Below are positions 49,639 to 61,527 of a DNA stretch of 64,000 nt, one piece after another (position 1 is the first letter of the stretch; each line of letters begins with the position of its first letter). The stretch comes from Campylorhamphus procurvoides (taxonomy: Eukaryota; Chordata; Aves; Passeriformes; Dendrocolaptidae), in NCBI GenBank assembly GCA_013396655.1, contig WBMV01004349.1, positions 773,943-837,942 on the forward strand, read 5' to 3'. The translations under genes were made by a program, and so were the position numbers. Below the pieces are notes generated by a model. The model searched no databases, had not been told where the DNA came from, and saw only the letters and a list, made by a program, of their open reading frames with translations.

Positions 49639-49757
49639 ATGAGCTCAGCTGGTGCTAATAATACCAAGGCCATGGGTTTCGGCCATTCACCCAAGAGCTG
49701 AGCTTGATCATCCTTGTGTGTCTCTTCGAACTCAGAACATTCTGCGACTCTAAATGG
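49639..49757 (+). mobile_element. tRNA-headed SINE (TguSINE1-like), deleted copy
   Basis: The head reads gagctcagctgg (A-box), gctaataataccaaggcc and catgggtttc (worn B-box). It is followed by ggccattcacccaagag and a CR1-like tail (gatcatccttgtgtgtctc, aactcagaacattctgcgac). The order of tRNA-Ile-like head then CR1 tail is that of the passerine TguSINE1 family. About 10 bases after the A-box are missing. It lies inside the presumed 3' UTR. Confidence 0.7.
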
Positions 49758-52163
49758 TGCAGCTCACAGTGTTCAGTGAGATGGCTCAGGGGGTGGGATG
49801 GTTTTTCTCCAACTGTCTGCAATAAGCCAGAAGGTTTAGCATGGGAAGAAATTACCAGAAATATGTTGGTGGCTGAGTCTGCTCAGCTTCACCCAGCCTG
49901 AAGGTCCAGTTCCTCTCTGGACCCTGCAACAGCCCAGGACACAGGAGCAGGGACTGACACATCCTGCTCCTCTAGGCAGCACCAAGTTACTGATGACTCA
50001 AATGACACTAAAAGAGCAGCCAGAAAGGTATTCCAAGACTGGGAGTTCTGCCTGTGCTAAGGAAAGGCTCGGATCACTCATGGCACCTCTCTGGCTGAGG
50101 GAGAGGCAAGGAGCTCCTGTGGGTATTCACACAGGAAGGGACAAGATTTTCCCCATGGAGTATTTCGGAATAAAGCGGTTCTGTTCATCAGGGAGAAGTT
50201 TCTTAGGGGAATACTTTTTGAGCCCTGTCATTGAAAGCGTGGCTGCACAGCTCCTGGAGTTCACTCCATGGGGCACGAGGCTGCTCCGGACCTTGCCAAG
50301 AGGAAAGGGACTGCATGTAGGGATGGAAAGTGCCAGTCCTGCCCCGAAGGTCCAGGAAGGTTCACAGAGCATCTTCCTCCCCATCCTCCCGTTCCTCACT
50401 GGCACCAGACCCTGCCCAGCACTCCAGTATATCCACCAGCCAGGTTCCATCAAGGAGGGAGCTGGCAAGGGGAGAACACCAGTTGATAGGGCTGGGGGAG
50501 AGTGTTCAATATTTTGCTGCTTCTGATGCGCATTTTCTGTGCTACTCCATGATCTTGAATTTGTGGGATCCATTGGGAATGCCCAGAACCATTGGCTATC
50601 TCCGAAGTTGTCACTCCATGGCAATAAGAACTCCCTGTTCCCAGTGCGTGGGACCTGTCCCTGTGCCAGGGGTCATCTGCCTGGACCTTCTGGAGGTGTC
50701 ACTGAGCAAAGAGCAAAGCCCATCTCTGCTGGAACGGTCTCTCAGGCCTGGTGGAGGCTCTGCCTATGCTAGGCAAGAAATGGTGAACCAATGACAGTGG
50801 GTTGCCCGGAAATTTAATTTTATCTATTGACTGTTTGTGTGATTTCTGTTTCATTTCAGTTCTAGTTTGGCTGGTTAGTTGGGTTTTCACTCCTGCTGTG
50901 AAGAGTCCTTTGTTTATAACTTGGGGGAAGAGTTTTGCTCACAGAGGCAGTGGTGTATCCATAGACCCTTGGGGGGTGCCTGATCTGTAGGCAGCTGAGT
51001 TGGAATTTTTTAGATTATCTTCTGAAATGAGGCTCTAAATGGCTCATTGATGCACAACATCAGCCAATGACTGGCAGGATTTTCTCCTCCCTATCCCGTG
51101 GCATCACTGACAGTGGGACTCGGGCGAGCAGCACAGCCTTAATGAGGAGAATATTTTAGGGTGGAGTAGATGAGCACAGGCATGTCTCACCCTTGCTTTT
51201 TACAACCAAAGTTCCTTAAAAAGACACTTCCAGCCTCATCAGCCTTGAATCCTTGTTCTCATCTCTCGGGGGTTCTCATGGTGGTCTCTGCAGTGTCTGT
51301 GCATAGGATGGGATTTTTCTTTTCCCGGTGGCTGGAGGTGGAAGGAGGGATTATTTTTTCCCCTGCTGTCTATGGAGAAGGACCTTTCCACTCAAGGAAG
51401 CAGGCATGTATTCTGAAAGGAGCAACAGTCTGTTTTCCCTGGTCCCTTGAAACTTACTGGGACTTTAATATTACTTTTTTTAATTCTTTGAAAGGAAAAC
51501 TGGTAGTGGATGAGCTGAACCCTTGGTGGCAGGTGACAGGTCCAGCAGGAGCACACACACCCAGGCCATGAGAGTAGTGGTCCACGCCGTAGCCAGACAG
51601 TGTCAAGGTGACAACCCCCCTGTGAGGGATCCTCGTTTGCAGCCAGTCTGAAAGAGAAGCTGTTCCTCACTCGTACGTCCGTATTTCCAAACCTCCTCTG
51701 GGGGGCTGAATTCCTGTTGTTTCATCAAGTGAAGATTAACGTTCTCCTCTCCCTCCTGGCCCTCCCTCCCCTCAGTAACTCGTGTGCATTTCCTTCCTTT
51801 CTGTAGATGCAGATGTTCTTTCTAGGCAATACCACAGACGCGCCCGCGCGGCCCTGCCCGCAAGCGCACTCATGTCATCTTAAAAAATACAAAAAAATAA
51901 TACAAAAAATATACAAAAAATATCTTTTTTAGGCCAGAGTTTTCTACAGGTATTAATGAATATTTTTCTTAATCCTTATAAGTTTTATGTGTTTAGTATT
52001 TCTTAATACCGGTAGCATTAATTTATACTTTTGTAGCAACACAATATTTTTATAAACCGCCACCGCTGGCTTTGTCTTCATAACGGGAAACGTTGGGCAG
52101 CTGGCCCCGCGCTGTACCATGTACTATATTTAAAAGGTTATCTAATGTCACACTTGCTGTGTT

Positions 52164-52169
52164 AATAAA
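52164..52169 (+). terminator. Poly(A) signal AATAAA, candidate distal end of ZNF618
   Basis: The hexamer lies in GTTAATAAACAAAAC, followed within 30-50 bases by TG-rich sequence (gtattgttggtgtgg). It ends a very AT-rich block (about 51870-52160) typical of a 3' UTR end. I consider it one of the two best cleavage signals. Confidence 0.6.
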
Positions 52170-52691
52170 CAAAACAAAACCTGTTTGAAGTCTCATGTAT
52201 TGTTGGTGTGGATCAAATGACTCACTAGAGAGCAATATTGCACGGGGTTGAGTTGCTGATTTTCATTGTGATATACAAATGCTTGAGGCCAACTCAAGCT
52301 CTAAGGTTTTTCTTTTTAGGATTTTGTTTTGGTTTTGTTTTGGTTTTGTTTTTACAGCTAAATAAATTCAGTGCTGTTTGAAACTTAGACTGACGTCAAA
52401 TGAAAAGGATTATTAAAGAAAAAAAAAATCAAGGTGTTTAAATGTTGCTGTTTTTACAAGTCTGTTGCTGTCTGAATGGAAATATTCCATGAGAGAGGAG
52501 GAATAGTTCCACTTAGCTTCCAAAGGGGCCGAGCACTCCAGGCCAGAGCTCAGTTATTTGGAAATACCTTAGAGACATGTTTCTGCAACATTCTTTTCAG
52601 AGTTGATGCCAAGGCAGAAGACAAACTGTAACTGTAAGAAAGCATCCGTTGCTTGAGGATTTTCATGTCAGTGTTGTATTTATGGTTTTAC

Positions 52692-52697
52692 AATAAA
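52692..52697 (+). terminator. Poly(A) signal AATAAA, most distal candidate
   Basis: The hexamer in TTTTACAATAAAACAACC is followed about 25 bases later by a GT- and T-rich stretch (gtgtctgggcttttctc), a good downstream element. A third hexamer lies at 52361. Repeat-derived DNA (CR1) starts about 150 bases later, consistent with the transcript ending here. Confidence 0.55.
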
Positions 52698-52845
52698 ACA
52701 ACCTTTAGGAAAAAGAAAAGTGTCTGGGCTTTTCTCTTTTCCAAGCACATGACTGGGACATCCCCCACGGCTGATGTCCTGCTGTGAGGAGGGAAAACAT
52801 CCATGGAAGTGACCTGGATGCCAGCAGTGGTCTCTGGTGGATCTC

Positions 52846-53090
52846 AAAGAATCATGGAATGGTTTGGCTTGGAAGAGACCTTAAAGCTCATTCCATTCCA
52901 CCCCCTGCCATGGGCAGGGACACCTTCCACTAGCCCAGGTTGCTCCAAGCTCTGTCCAACCTGGCCTTGGACACTCCCAGGGATGGGGCAGCCACAGCTG
53001 CTCTGCCCAACCTGTGGCAGGGCCTGCCCACCCTCACAGGGAAGGATTCCTTCCCACTATCCCATCTATCTCTGGCAGTTCACAGCCATG
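52846..53090 (-). mobile_element. CR1 LINE fragment, 3' end, - strand
   Basis: Read on the + strand it opens with the reversed tail (aatcatggaatggtttggct) and runs through ccctgccatgggcagggaca and ttggacactcccagggatgg. It is therefore a 5'-truncated CR1 in antisense orientation, starting about 150 bp after the last ZNF618 poly(A) signal. Confidence 0.94.
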
Positions 53091-55317
53091 TGAGCTCAGT
53101 ACCCAGAGAACTCCACAGTGGGCATGACATCCCTGCGGCACCCAGAGCATTTCCTGGAGCATCCCCTGGGTTGCTGGTACCGTGAGCTGCTCCTGCCTTA
53201 CTCAGGACACGTTCGTAGCAGGAATGGTCCTGAACCCCTCGGCAGTTCGGGGTGGGTTGGGGGCTGCACCACGGTGTTGGTGTTCACTCCACCAGGCAGG
53301 TTCAGCTGGGCTGGGTTTCTCTGCTGAAGCTGCGCCAGCTAGTGCTGGGCAGCCTTAACTCGCAGGTGCCAGGGTTCAATCCAGATGGGTCAGGGATTTA
53401 CAGTGTCAGCAGACCCAGCTGAGGGCTGGATTTCACCCCCAGGGAACAGAGGCACTGGGGCACTGGGTGGGTACTGAGCAGCTTTCCTCCTCCCCAGGGC
53501 ACAGCCCTTGGCAGCTGTGTATAGTGGGAGCCAAAATGGGCACAGAGATCTGGGCTCAGGCCATGACAGGCTTGACCTACACCAGTGTGTCCTGGGTGCC
53601 CCAGAGATGTGCTGGTGAGTGAGGCCCTGGGTGGTTCTGCCCTCTGGAGCTCCAGGACCCACCTCCAGACAAACCAGAGACCACCAAGAACTGTCCCGAG
53701 TGGAACAAGGACATAGAAGGAGTCCAGGCCTTAATGCTGGAAAATCTGAGGTACATTGTCCATCACCCTTTATGTATCCTTTTCTGTGACCTGTTTTGAT
53801 GTCCTTCAGGGTTTTCTAACCTTGCACCCACCACCCACACCCTGCAAAGAGCAAGCAAAGAAATAAGCTTTGCCAGAGAATTGGGAAATTTGTTGGGAAA
53901 AAACAAAACTCTTAAGACATGAAATGACAATGGGCCTCGCCATTGGGTAAACCCTTGGTTAGTGGTCAAGTGTGAAGATAAGGCAAAATAACAGATGCAA
54001 TTCTCAACATATATAATGGTAAGAATGGCTGTGCCTTTCAGGTTTGCAAGAGGACTGCAGTAAACACTCAGATCAGATGCCCTCAGGTGCTGCCAGACAG
54101 GAGCTGGGAGTTGTTTGAGAATTTAAATAAGTGGATAATATAAAGCCAGGATGCCCAGCAGAGTGGAGGATGGTGCTCCTTGGCACACCAGTGGCTCCTG
54201 GCACTCAGTTGTCCTTTTTGCTAGAGCCATTTAAAAGGATAAAAGAGATTGCTAATGGGAACGTAAGAGGCTTAAGATAATCCTGTCATGTTCCCCAATT
54301 CTCTAATTTCTGCCCTAACAGGACACAACTAGCATTAACAGTAAAGGAACTGGTAGCTCCAAATTCGGGCTCTGCTGGAGGTATCCCCTCTCATCTCGGG
54401 GGGCCTAATGGATCTAACAAAGCTGGTTGAACTCACCAGCTCTAATCTGAGCTTCAGCAGTTTTGCTGCCTTGGAGTTTTGTTCATCCTGAGATTCCGTG
54501 TGTGGGAGCAGAGTGAGGAGCAGGAGCTCCTCCCAGGTGTGTGGCAAGAGCTCTGTGCCAGTGTGTGTTTGTGGCTGTGGGGGTTGGGGGGGATGGCCCT
54601 GTGCCCCCTGAATTTGGGGGAACATCGTGACCCGCATCATGTCATGTAGCATCTCAGGTTGGGTAGTTTCCTCTTGGTGCTTCTCTGTCCCCATTACTGC
54701 CAGGGCAGCTGCTCCTTAAGGAATGTGGTGCTGGGAGCTGAGGGGGTTCCCACTGCCCTGAGTGGGATGGGCAGGGCGGGCCCAGGGGTCATGGGACAAG
54801 CTCATGGTGGTGGGATGTCTGAGGTGCAGCTGGGAAGTCATTCTGCAGCTCAGGACCAGGATCTGGAGAGGGTCTCCAGGGTCTGACACAGCCCAGCAGT
54901 GGTGAGGCAGCTCTGTGGGGATGGGGCAGGGTGGAGGTCCAGCTGGAAGGTCAGGCTGTGGTCAGAGCCCAGGTCAGTCAGGGGTGCAGCATCACTTAGG
55001 ATGGGCTGAAGGGCCAGAGCTGAGCTGAAATGGACTCCTGGGCCATGGGCAGGGAGTGGGGGGAGCACCCCAGGTGGAGCTGGTCAGGACCACCAAGACA
55101 TATTAGAGCTTCCAGGTCCTTGAGAGGCTCAGGCTGTTGAGCTGGACAATGATCCTTCTCCAAGCTCCTGCTCCCCTGTGAAGTCCCTCACTGGAGATTC
55201 CCTGTGGGTCCTGAAGCAGGAGAGGTTGGATCAGCCACAGGACCCCTGCTCCTGGCAAGAACACCCCCAAAACAGTGAAGAACAGCAAACCACAAATGAG
55301 ATCAGTTTTAAAAGACC

Positions 55318-55323
55318 TTTAAT
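55318..55323 (-). terminator. Possible - strand poly(A) signal (ATTAAA)
   Basis: On the - strand TTGCTATTAAAGGTC is followed by a long GT/T-rich stretch (atttgtggtttgctgttc), a good downstream element. It could end the unassigned - strand segments described at 58-61 kb. No transcript evidence can be read from the sequence. Confidence 0.25.
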
Positions 55324-56324
55324 AGCAAAATATTGGCACTGCCCTAGACAGATGTGACTGGTGAGGGCACAGCTGGCACAGGGGTACCCGGGATGCTGGG
55401 GTGGACAGTGGGCTCTGCACGGTCAGGGGGCTACTCTGGCAGGGTCCTGCTCCCAGTCCTGCCCTGGGGTAGTGGGGAAGGAGGAACCAGAAGCCCCAGG
55501 AAGGTGCAGAATTCACAAGGCACAGGGAAGTGCACAGTGCATAGGAATGGGAGCCACCAGCCTGGGAAAGCTCCTGGATTCAGGCACTGGCTCCTGCTGT
55601 CCCTTGGCATGGAGGAACTGTCAGAGCCCTGCTGGTGACCCACGGCAGCTCTGCCTGAGGGGATTTTGGGTGTCCCCAGGGAAAGCAGCCAGGTGGAATT
55701 TAGCCCTTTAATACAGCACATTGTAGCACCCAGCACAGGAGGATTGAGACCAGTTCCCATCAGGTCTGCAGCCCAGTTCCTATGTGCGAACTTCATCTCT
55801 GCCACAGCTTCATCTCTCTCACAGTGACAGCCAGAGCTATCCTGGTCTGCCATGAGACAAATTATTACAGCCAGGCATGTCCCCAGGTACTGCTAGAGCC
55901 CAGGGGCCACCAAAGGGGGGTCTGACTCACAACCTAGACCTGCAGAGCTGTTATTCTGAGTGATGTGGTCACCAGGATAGTCCTTTCTCCCAACAGTTGC
56001 AACAGCTCCTTAAGGAATTGACCCATGCAGAAGCTCAGTGGACTCGTGGAAGCCCAAGGTGTGGTGGGGGCATGGTGGGCAGCTAAAGCCCTACCTGCTG
56101 CCAGAGGGGAGGGGCATGGCACATGTCTGTGGGCTCTGCAATCAAACCTCTGATGCCACAGGAATCGGACAAGGCCTCCCTGAGAGCTGGAGCCTGTTCC
56201 AGTCAAGGTGAGGGTGAAGAAGCTTCAGCAGGACTGGCAGTAAAATGCCACGTGGAAAGCTTTCCATAAAACTGCTCAAAAGGATCACAGCAGTGAGAGA
56301 CAAGGGCACTTCAAGGACAGCTCT

Positions 56325-56680
56325 GGCAATCTGAGGAGGCTGAGGGGAGACCTCACGGGGATCTGCAGATTCCTCATGAGGGGCAGCTCCGATCTCTGCT
56401 CCCTGGGACCAGGGACAGGACCCAGGGAATGGCTGGAGCTCTGTCAGAGCAGGGGTAAGTTGGATCTCAGGGAAAGGTTCTTCCCCCAGAGGGTGGTGGG
56501 CACTGACCAGGCTCCCCAGGGCAGTGGGCATGGCCCCAAGGCTGCCAGAGCTCCAGGAGTGATCCTCTGGGGCAGAGGGTGGGATTGTTGGGGTGTCTGT
56601 GCATGGCCAGGAGCTGGTCTGTATGGTCCCTGTGGGTCCCTTCCAGCTCAGGATGTTCTGTGATTCCACAATTCTAACCT
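56325..56680 (+). mobile_element. CR1 LINE fragment, 3' end
   Basis: It runs from ctgaggaggctgagggga through tctcagggaaaggttctt and gattgttggggtgtctgt to gtccctgtgggtcccttcc, agctcaggatgttctgtgat. It is about 350 bp long, the same subfamily type as the copies at 4960 and 31995. Confidence 0.93.
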
Positions 56681-58137
56681 GAAGTTCACACTCAGCTCAC
56701 ACAGCAGGGTAGGTGCAGGAGTGTCCCACACCCCTGGAGCTTTGCTGCCCTGGATACAGAAGGATCACCAGGGCTCAGGCTCTGCTCCTTGTGCCAGTGC
56801 CTGTATTTGTTACACTGATGGTGCCTTCTCAGCACCATTGCCACCAGCCAGGGTGGCCAGGACCCACCTGAGAGCCTCTGACACCTCCTGCAGTGAGTGG
56901 GCAGCCCGGACCTCACCAGACCAGGCCCTCCTCCCATGCTGGAGACCTCCCATTCCCCTTGCTGTGGAACTGGGAGAACCAGCGGTGCGTCTGGATGCCC
57001 CAGCCCTCCCTGGCCAGCAGTGGCTTGGCCAGGTACTGCTTATTATTCCAGGTAGTCACACTCCACTCAGACCAGGGGGAGAAGGAGGGTCTCCCTCAGG
57101 TGGGGAAGCTGAACCAGCTGGTTTGTGTGAACTGCCTGCACACTGATTTATTTTCCACATTTCTCCCAAATGGCTCTTGTGGGACTTCTCATGTCATTAG
57201 GAACATGGAGCATCATGACTCTGCCTGCAGCCAGCAGAGATTAGCCCACTGTAGCACCCCAAAAAGAAGCCACTTCCAGCTTAAACTGCCCCTGTCATGG
57301 GAGATACCGGAAAAGAACTGAAGTAGGTAGGAGCTGCTCCACCTGGGAGTTTTGGTTCATTGGGCACCTCCTGCCAAACTGGGCTTACTAAATTAAGCAT
57401 CCACATCTTAGACTCTGCTCAGGCACACATGGAATAAGTGCAGAAATGAGTGTTGCTCACTCACATTAGTAAGATGCAAAAAGTTCCACAACATGAAGTT
57501 TGGGGTAGATTTTTGGCATCTGAAAATCATTTGGAGGTGGAGTGATGGGGCCATTCTCCAGCAGAGATGGCCTTCAAGGCTGCGCTTGACTTGAATTTGG
57601 CTGCAGTCTTGCCCCAACTGGGATACTGAACTGGGAAACCTCCAGAGTTCCACATTTCCATGAATACCTGTGGTAAAGGCCTGGAAGACCTCTTTCAGGA
57701 GCAGCAGGAGTTACAAAATCTCATGATAATTTAAAAACAGAAGGATTTCTTGGCACAGTTCTCACCAAAGGTAATAAGATGATGTTAAAGCATCAGCCTG
57801 GAATGCTGGAAACCTGGATGCAGCAATTGGTTTCCTCAAAGACTTACCGAAGCTAAGAAGGGGTTGCCTAATCCTTGTGTCCCAGCTTCCCACACACAGG
57901 AGAGGGATAGCATCTCTCTGCTACCCTCAGCAGGTGACCCACTGCAGAGACCCCCTTTATTCAACCTCCAGGTGGTTTTTTTGTCTACTATCAAGGAAAG
58001 ATCACACCAAGCACTGCAAAGACCTTCCCCATGAGTGCTTTGACCCCACAGATATCTGAGCTCATGTGGGCAACTGCTCTTCCTTCTCAGCCACCAAGCT
58101 CCAGGGAACCAAATCCCTTTGTCTGCAGAGGTCTTAC

Positions 58138-58249
58138 CTGGGCATGCTCTGCCCTCTGGATGAACTTGGGGACTATGCCTGGTATGTTCTTCTGGTAGCA
58201 GATTTTGTGAACAGCATTCTGCAGGAGAGGCTCCAGGGGAGTCACCATC
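58138..58249 (-). other. Unassigned - strand exon-like segment
   Basis: On the - strand an acceptor (gatcctcctgcag) and a consensus donor (CAG/GTAAGA) bound 112 nt. They are open in one frame for 37 codons starting at an ATG one base after the acceptor: [17 protein letters not shown] and on to FIQRAEHAQ, ending in phase 0. I do not recognise the protein. The DNA just upstream is open in a different frame ([18 protein letters not shown]) and would need a one-base shift to join, so a decayed gene is also possible. Confidence 0.3.
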
Positions 58250-58504
58250 CTGCAGGAGGATCTTACAGCCCAGGAACTTGTGCTCAAAGATCACGTAAAC
58301 CAGCCCTGGCCCCCCTTGCAGAGCAGCAGAACATCCTCAGGGAGCATCCCTCTGTGGTCCAGCCCTCTGGTACAGCAACTCCCGCAGCTTGAGACCTGCC
58401 TGAGATGTCTCCTGGGCTGGGCTCATTGTGCCTTTTCATCAAACCAGGCACAAAGCCAAGCTGTGCCTCAGGGCCTTGAGTCAGACTTTGTCAGCTGTTA
58501 TCAT

Positions 58505-58745
58505 GGTCCAGGCAGGGTTAGATTAGGTAGACTAGATATTGGGAAGGAATTCTTCCCTGGGAGGGTGGGCAGGCCCTGGCACAGGTGCCCAGAGAAGCTG
58601 TGGCTGCCCCATCCCTGAAGGGTTCAAGGCCAGGTTGGACAGGGCTTGGTGCAGCCTGCACTAGGGAAGGTGTTCCGGCCCATGGCAAGGAAGAAGATGA
58701 TCTTCAAGGTGCCTTTCAACCCAAAGCAGTCTGTGACTCTATGAC
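58505..58745 (+). mobile_element. CR1 LINE fragment, 3' end
   Basis: It contains gatattgggaaggaattctt, gcccagagaagctgtggctg and ends in caaagcagtctgtgactcta. It is 5'-truncated, on the + strand. Confidence 0.94.
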
Positions 58746-59226
58746 TTGTTCTGTATTTCTAATATGGGAATAGGTCAAATGCCTTCAAAAGTGTGTTAGA
58801 ACAAAGTTACTGGTTTTATCAGGCAAACCACATTTCATCAAAGAAAAACCCCAGAACCAAAAATAAAAGTGAGGAGATCTAGTTCCCATAGATCTGTGGC
58901 AGTATATCTATTTTCCTGTAATTCACTATCAGTCTGTGTCAGGTATTTCACTATCTCAGGGCTGATCCTGGGCTCCAGACACACTGTTCCTGGTTGTTTG
59001 CCTTTCCTACTTCTGCACTGTAAGAAGCTGTGACCATGTGGTGTGAAGGTCCCTCAGGATTGTCACCAATGTCTGCTCAAGTAATATTTTTTTAATAGTT
59101 TTGTGGCACAGTAGTCCTCTGGACCTTCCCTCTGGTCTGTGCCACCCAGCCCTGGGGCAGCTCCAATGCCAGTGGGTACTTTGAGGCCCATGTGTTGGAT
59201 GCACTTGGTAAGAAAGGTGACCCTGA

Positions 59227-59365
59227 GACAAGCTCAACTGGTCAGAGCAGGACGCTAAAGACACCCCGGGTGGGGTCTGATCCCTGTAGGGGCCATTCCC
59301 TTAAGAGTTGGATTCGATGGTCCTTGTGGGTCCCTCCCAACTCAGAACATTCTGTGACTCTCTCG
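59227..59365 (+). mobile_element. tRNA-headed SINE (TguSINE1-like)
   Basis: The head has an A-box-like agctcaactggtcagagc and a B-box-like gtctgatccctg. The junction is ggggccattcccttaagag, followed by a CR1-type tail (gattcgatggtccttgtggg, caactcagaacattctgtga). It is more complete than the copy at 49639 and shows the same head-to-tail order. It ends directly next to an open - strand segment (59371-59555). Confidence 0.75.
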
Positions 59366-59370
59366 ACACT

Positions 59371-59555
59371 AACAGCCTTTGAGATGACAAAACCCTCAAG
59401 CTCAAGATGCAGGTGGTCACCAGCCCAGGCCATATCTGCCTGGCTGAAACCATCAGATCCATGAGGGAGATGCACTTCCCAAAGGTGTTTGCAGAGTGCT
59501 GGAGCAGCAGCTGGGAGAGGTGCTCATTGGGCTCAGGCTCTGGCTGACACTCTGC
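59371..59555 (-). other. Unassigned - strand exon-like segment
   Basis: On the - strand a strong acceptor (catcctctcccctctgcag) is followed by an open stretch of about 60 codons that includes PEPNEHLSQLLLQHS and TFGKCISLMDLMVSARQIW. The acceptor is a near-tandem pair (after 59556 and 59552). I see no clear donor before the SINE at 59365, so the segment may have been cut by that insertion. I cannot name the family. Confidence 0.25.
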
Positions 59556-59828
59556 CTGCAGAGGGGAGAGGATGGCTCAGCCAGAGGGATGGAGGGCACA
59601 GGCTGAAAGGGGAAGCACAACAGGGGGAGCAAGGGCTGTGAGAACCACCTGGAGATGAGCACAGCTGAGGGAGTGCAGGTAAAATCTTCAAACACACAGA
59701 AGAGACTGGACCAAGGGGAGCAGCTGAGGGGGTGAGGTGGACAAACATTGGGAGACAGAGAATCTGGTTTGGAAGACTATGACCTCATGGCCATAGAGAG
59801 GGCCATGAGAGGGGAGCTGGGCTCTTAC

Positions 59829-59903
59829 CTTCCAGATGTGCTTCATGAAGTCCCACAGCCTGGACCTTGAGCATCTCAGGCCAGACCCTCCAGAATGACT
59901 GAT
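59829..59903 (-). other. Unassigned - strand exon-like segment
   Basis: Strong splice signals on the - strand (acceptor cccctggcttttttccacag, donor GAAG/GTAAGAGC) bound exactly 75 nt. Two frames are open: one gives RLWDFMKHIWK at its end and joins the next segment (59555) in phase 0, the other gives SFWRVWPEMLKVQAVGLHEA and joins if the alternative acceptor at 59551 is used. I cannot decide between them and do not recognise either. Confidence 0.3.
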
Positions 59904-61349
59904 CTGTGGAAAAAAGCCAGGGGAACCATGTCAGCCGCATTCTCAAAGATTTCCTGACCTTGGGGAGCAATTTGCTGTTGGCAAGAGCTGATTCTGGTGG
60001 GAGCTACTTTGCAACAGCACCCCTGGCATAGCCCTGGGCCCCCATGCTGAGCAGGGCAGGGCAGAGGGGCTCACAGGGCACGAGGCAGCAACAGGCACCG
60101 ATTGCCTCAGCAGACTGGGCTGGGACCAGCTCTTAGCAGGCATCTAGGAATGGCTTAAACAGGAAGCTCAGAACATTCAGGGGCCACTTAAGGCTCACAG
60201 AAGTCCCTGTGTGCTCACTTGTGCAGCTGCACAAGCTGGGACTCCCAGTAAGTCCTGCCTTTGGTCCTATGATGACTGTAAAGAATAAAGCACGTTTACC
60301 TAGTTTTCACATACTTTTACACTTTCAACACCCCCCTCCCGCAGCCTGCCCAAATATGTCACTTTTTGAGATGTTTTAGCTGCTTTATGACTCAAACACA
60401 CCAGTTTTCCACCAGCTTGGCAAGCAGCACAGACTGGCCCCAGTAGAGACCTGTGTGCAATGGTTTGCACTGGAAAGGACATGAAATAAATATTGCTATG
60501 TCATCAATCCCCCAAATTCTCACAGCTCCTCTGCACACTCCAAGAACTGCATTTCCTTTGCCTCCTGCACCTTCTCTATGTCTCCCCGTAGCTGTCCATT
60601 CCTTCCTGCCTGCCCTCCTCCCTCGGGATGCAGCCAGCAGGCAGGTGCTGCCTTTGGATTTGGCGTGCTCCAGATCACAGGTCGTTTTTGCCATTGGTTT
60701 TTACAACCACAGGTGCTCTGCTCAATGGCAAGCACAGAAAAATCTGCCCAGGAGCTCCAGGGGTCACCCAGTTTCTAAACTGCTGCTGCCTCTCATCTCT
60801 CTCCAGGAGGAGCCCCCACCCGTGGCTGCCTCTGCTCCCTGCCAGCACCACGGCCAAGGTCCCCTCTGCCCAGTGCCACAGGATGGGTCCCCTTTCCCAG
60901 ACTCATTTGCACAGAGAGGCAGCAGCCCTTCGTTCTGCACAGCACATTTGTCAGCGTATGGTGGTGATTATGAAGATTAACAGCAAAATAACTGAGCGTT
61001 GCCATTTGGGTGATCAATGAGTTGAAACACCTCCTGAAAATGAGTGCCACAGCTCTGAGAGGATATTTTTTTAAATTACACTGGTTGTAAGTCAAAGCAA
61101 ATTAACAGATTCCTTTTAAGTACCTAGAACAGCTGTTCTCTACTCGAGGAGCTCACGCTCCATGTCTGGGGAACATATGCCGTGTTCTTGGTGCACAGCA
61201 CGGGGGGTGTTCCTAGATCAGAGCTCTGCCAGCAGCAGTGCTGGCACTGCCAGGGCCTGGCTAACTGGGAGGAGATGCCCCCAAGCTGGGTTGCAGGAGA
61301 GGACCCAGGCATGGACATGCCTAACAGAGGGAGGGACTGTGCTCCTCAC

Positions 61350-61527
61350 CTGGATGTGCACGCCCACCGGGTGCTCTGCCTGCCCAGGGAACACCCGTCC
61401 TTGGTGGTGACCTTGCACTGCTCGGGCACTGCCCAGCTGGGATCGACCCCTTGGCAGTGGCACCAGAGCAGCACCATCCCCTTCAGCTCACAGGACAGCC
61501 AGGGCTGGGCCCTGGTGAAATCTAGCA
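61350..61527 (-). other. Unassigned - strand exon-like segment, Cys-rich
   Basis: On the - strand an acceptor (cctttgtgcctccacag) and a donor (TCCAG/GTGAGG) bound 178 nt, open for 58 codons. The peptide is rich in Cys and Trp (LSCELKGMVLLWCHCQG, PEQCKVTTKDGC). The phase at its end (2) does not join to the segment at 59903, so if both are real they are not adjacent exons. No family is recognised. The + strand is also open here, so chance openness in GC-rich DNA is a real alternative. Confidence 0.25.

Larger units (their letters stand above)
45253..52715 (+). other. ZNF618: ZNF618 3' UTR (about 6.9-7.5 kb)
   Basis: No coding segment is seen after the TAA stop, and the sequence keeps an AT-rich, transcript-like character in its first 1 kb and last 1 kb. 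Canonical AATAAA hexamers lie at 50169, 52164, 52361 and 52692; an ATTAAA lies at 46105. The last three sit in the most AT-rich part and are the best ends. A tRNA-head SINE (about 49639-49757) and an 11-bp hairpin (49420-49450) lie inside. The middle (46.4-51.7 kb) is less AT-rich and could in part be intergenic if an early poly(A) site is used. The exact end needs transcript data. Confidence 0.7.

Noticed and set aside
53335..53395. Second tRNA-like patch (ggttcaatcc)
   Set aside because: A B-box-like word alone. The upstream part does not form tRNA arms, and there is no CR1 tail as in the two accepted SINEs.
57030..57075. WSEWS on the - strand, as in class I cytokine receptors
   Set aside because: A stop codon lies a few residues upstream, no fibronectin-type context is present, and the following residues do not resemble a receptor. 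Probably chance.
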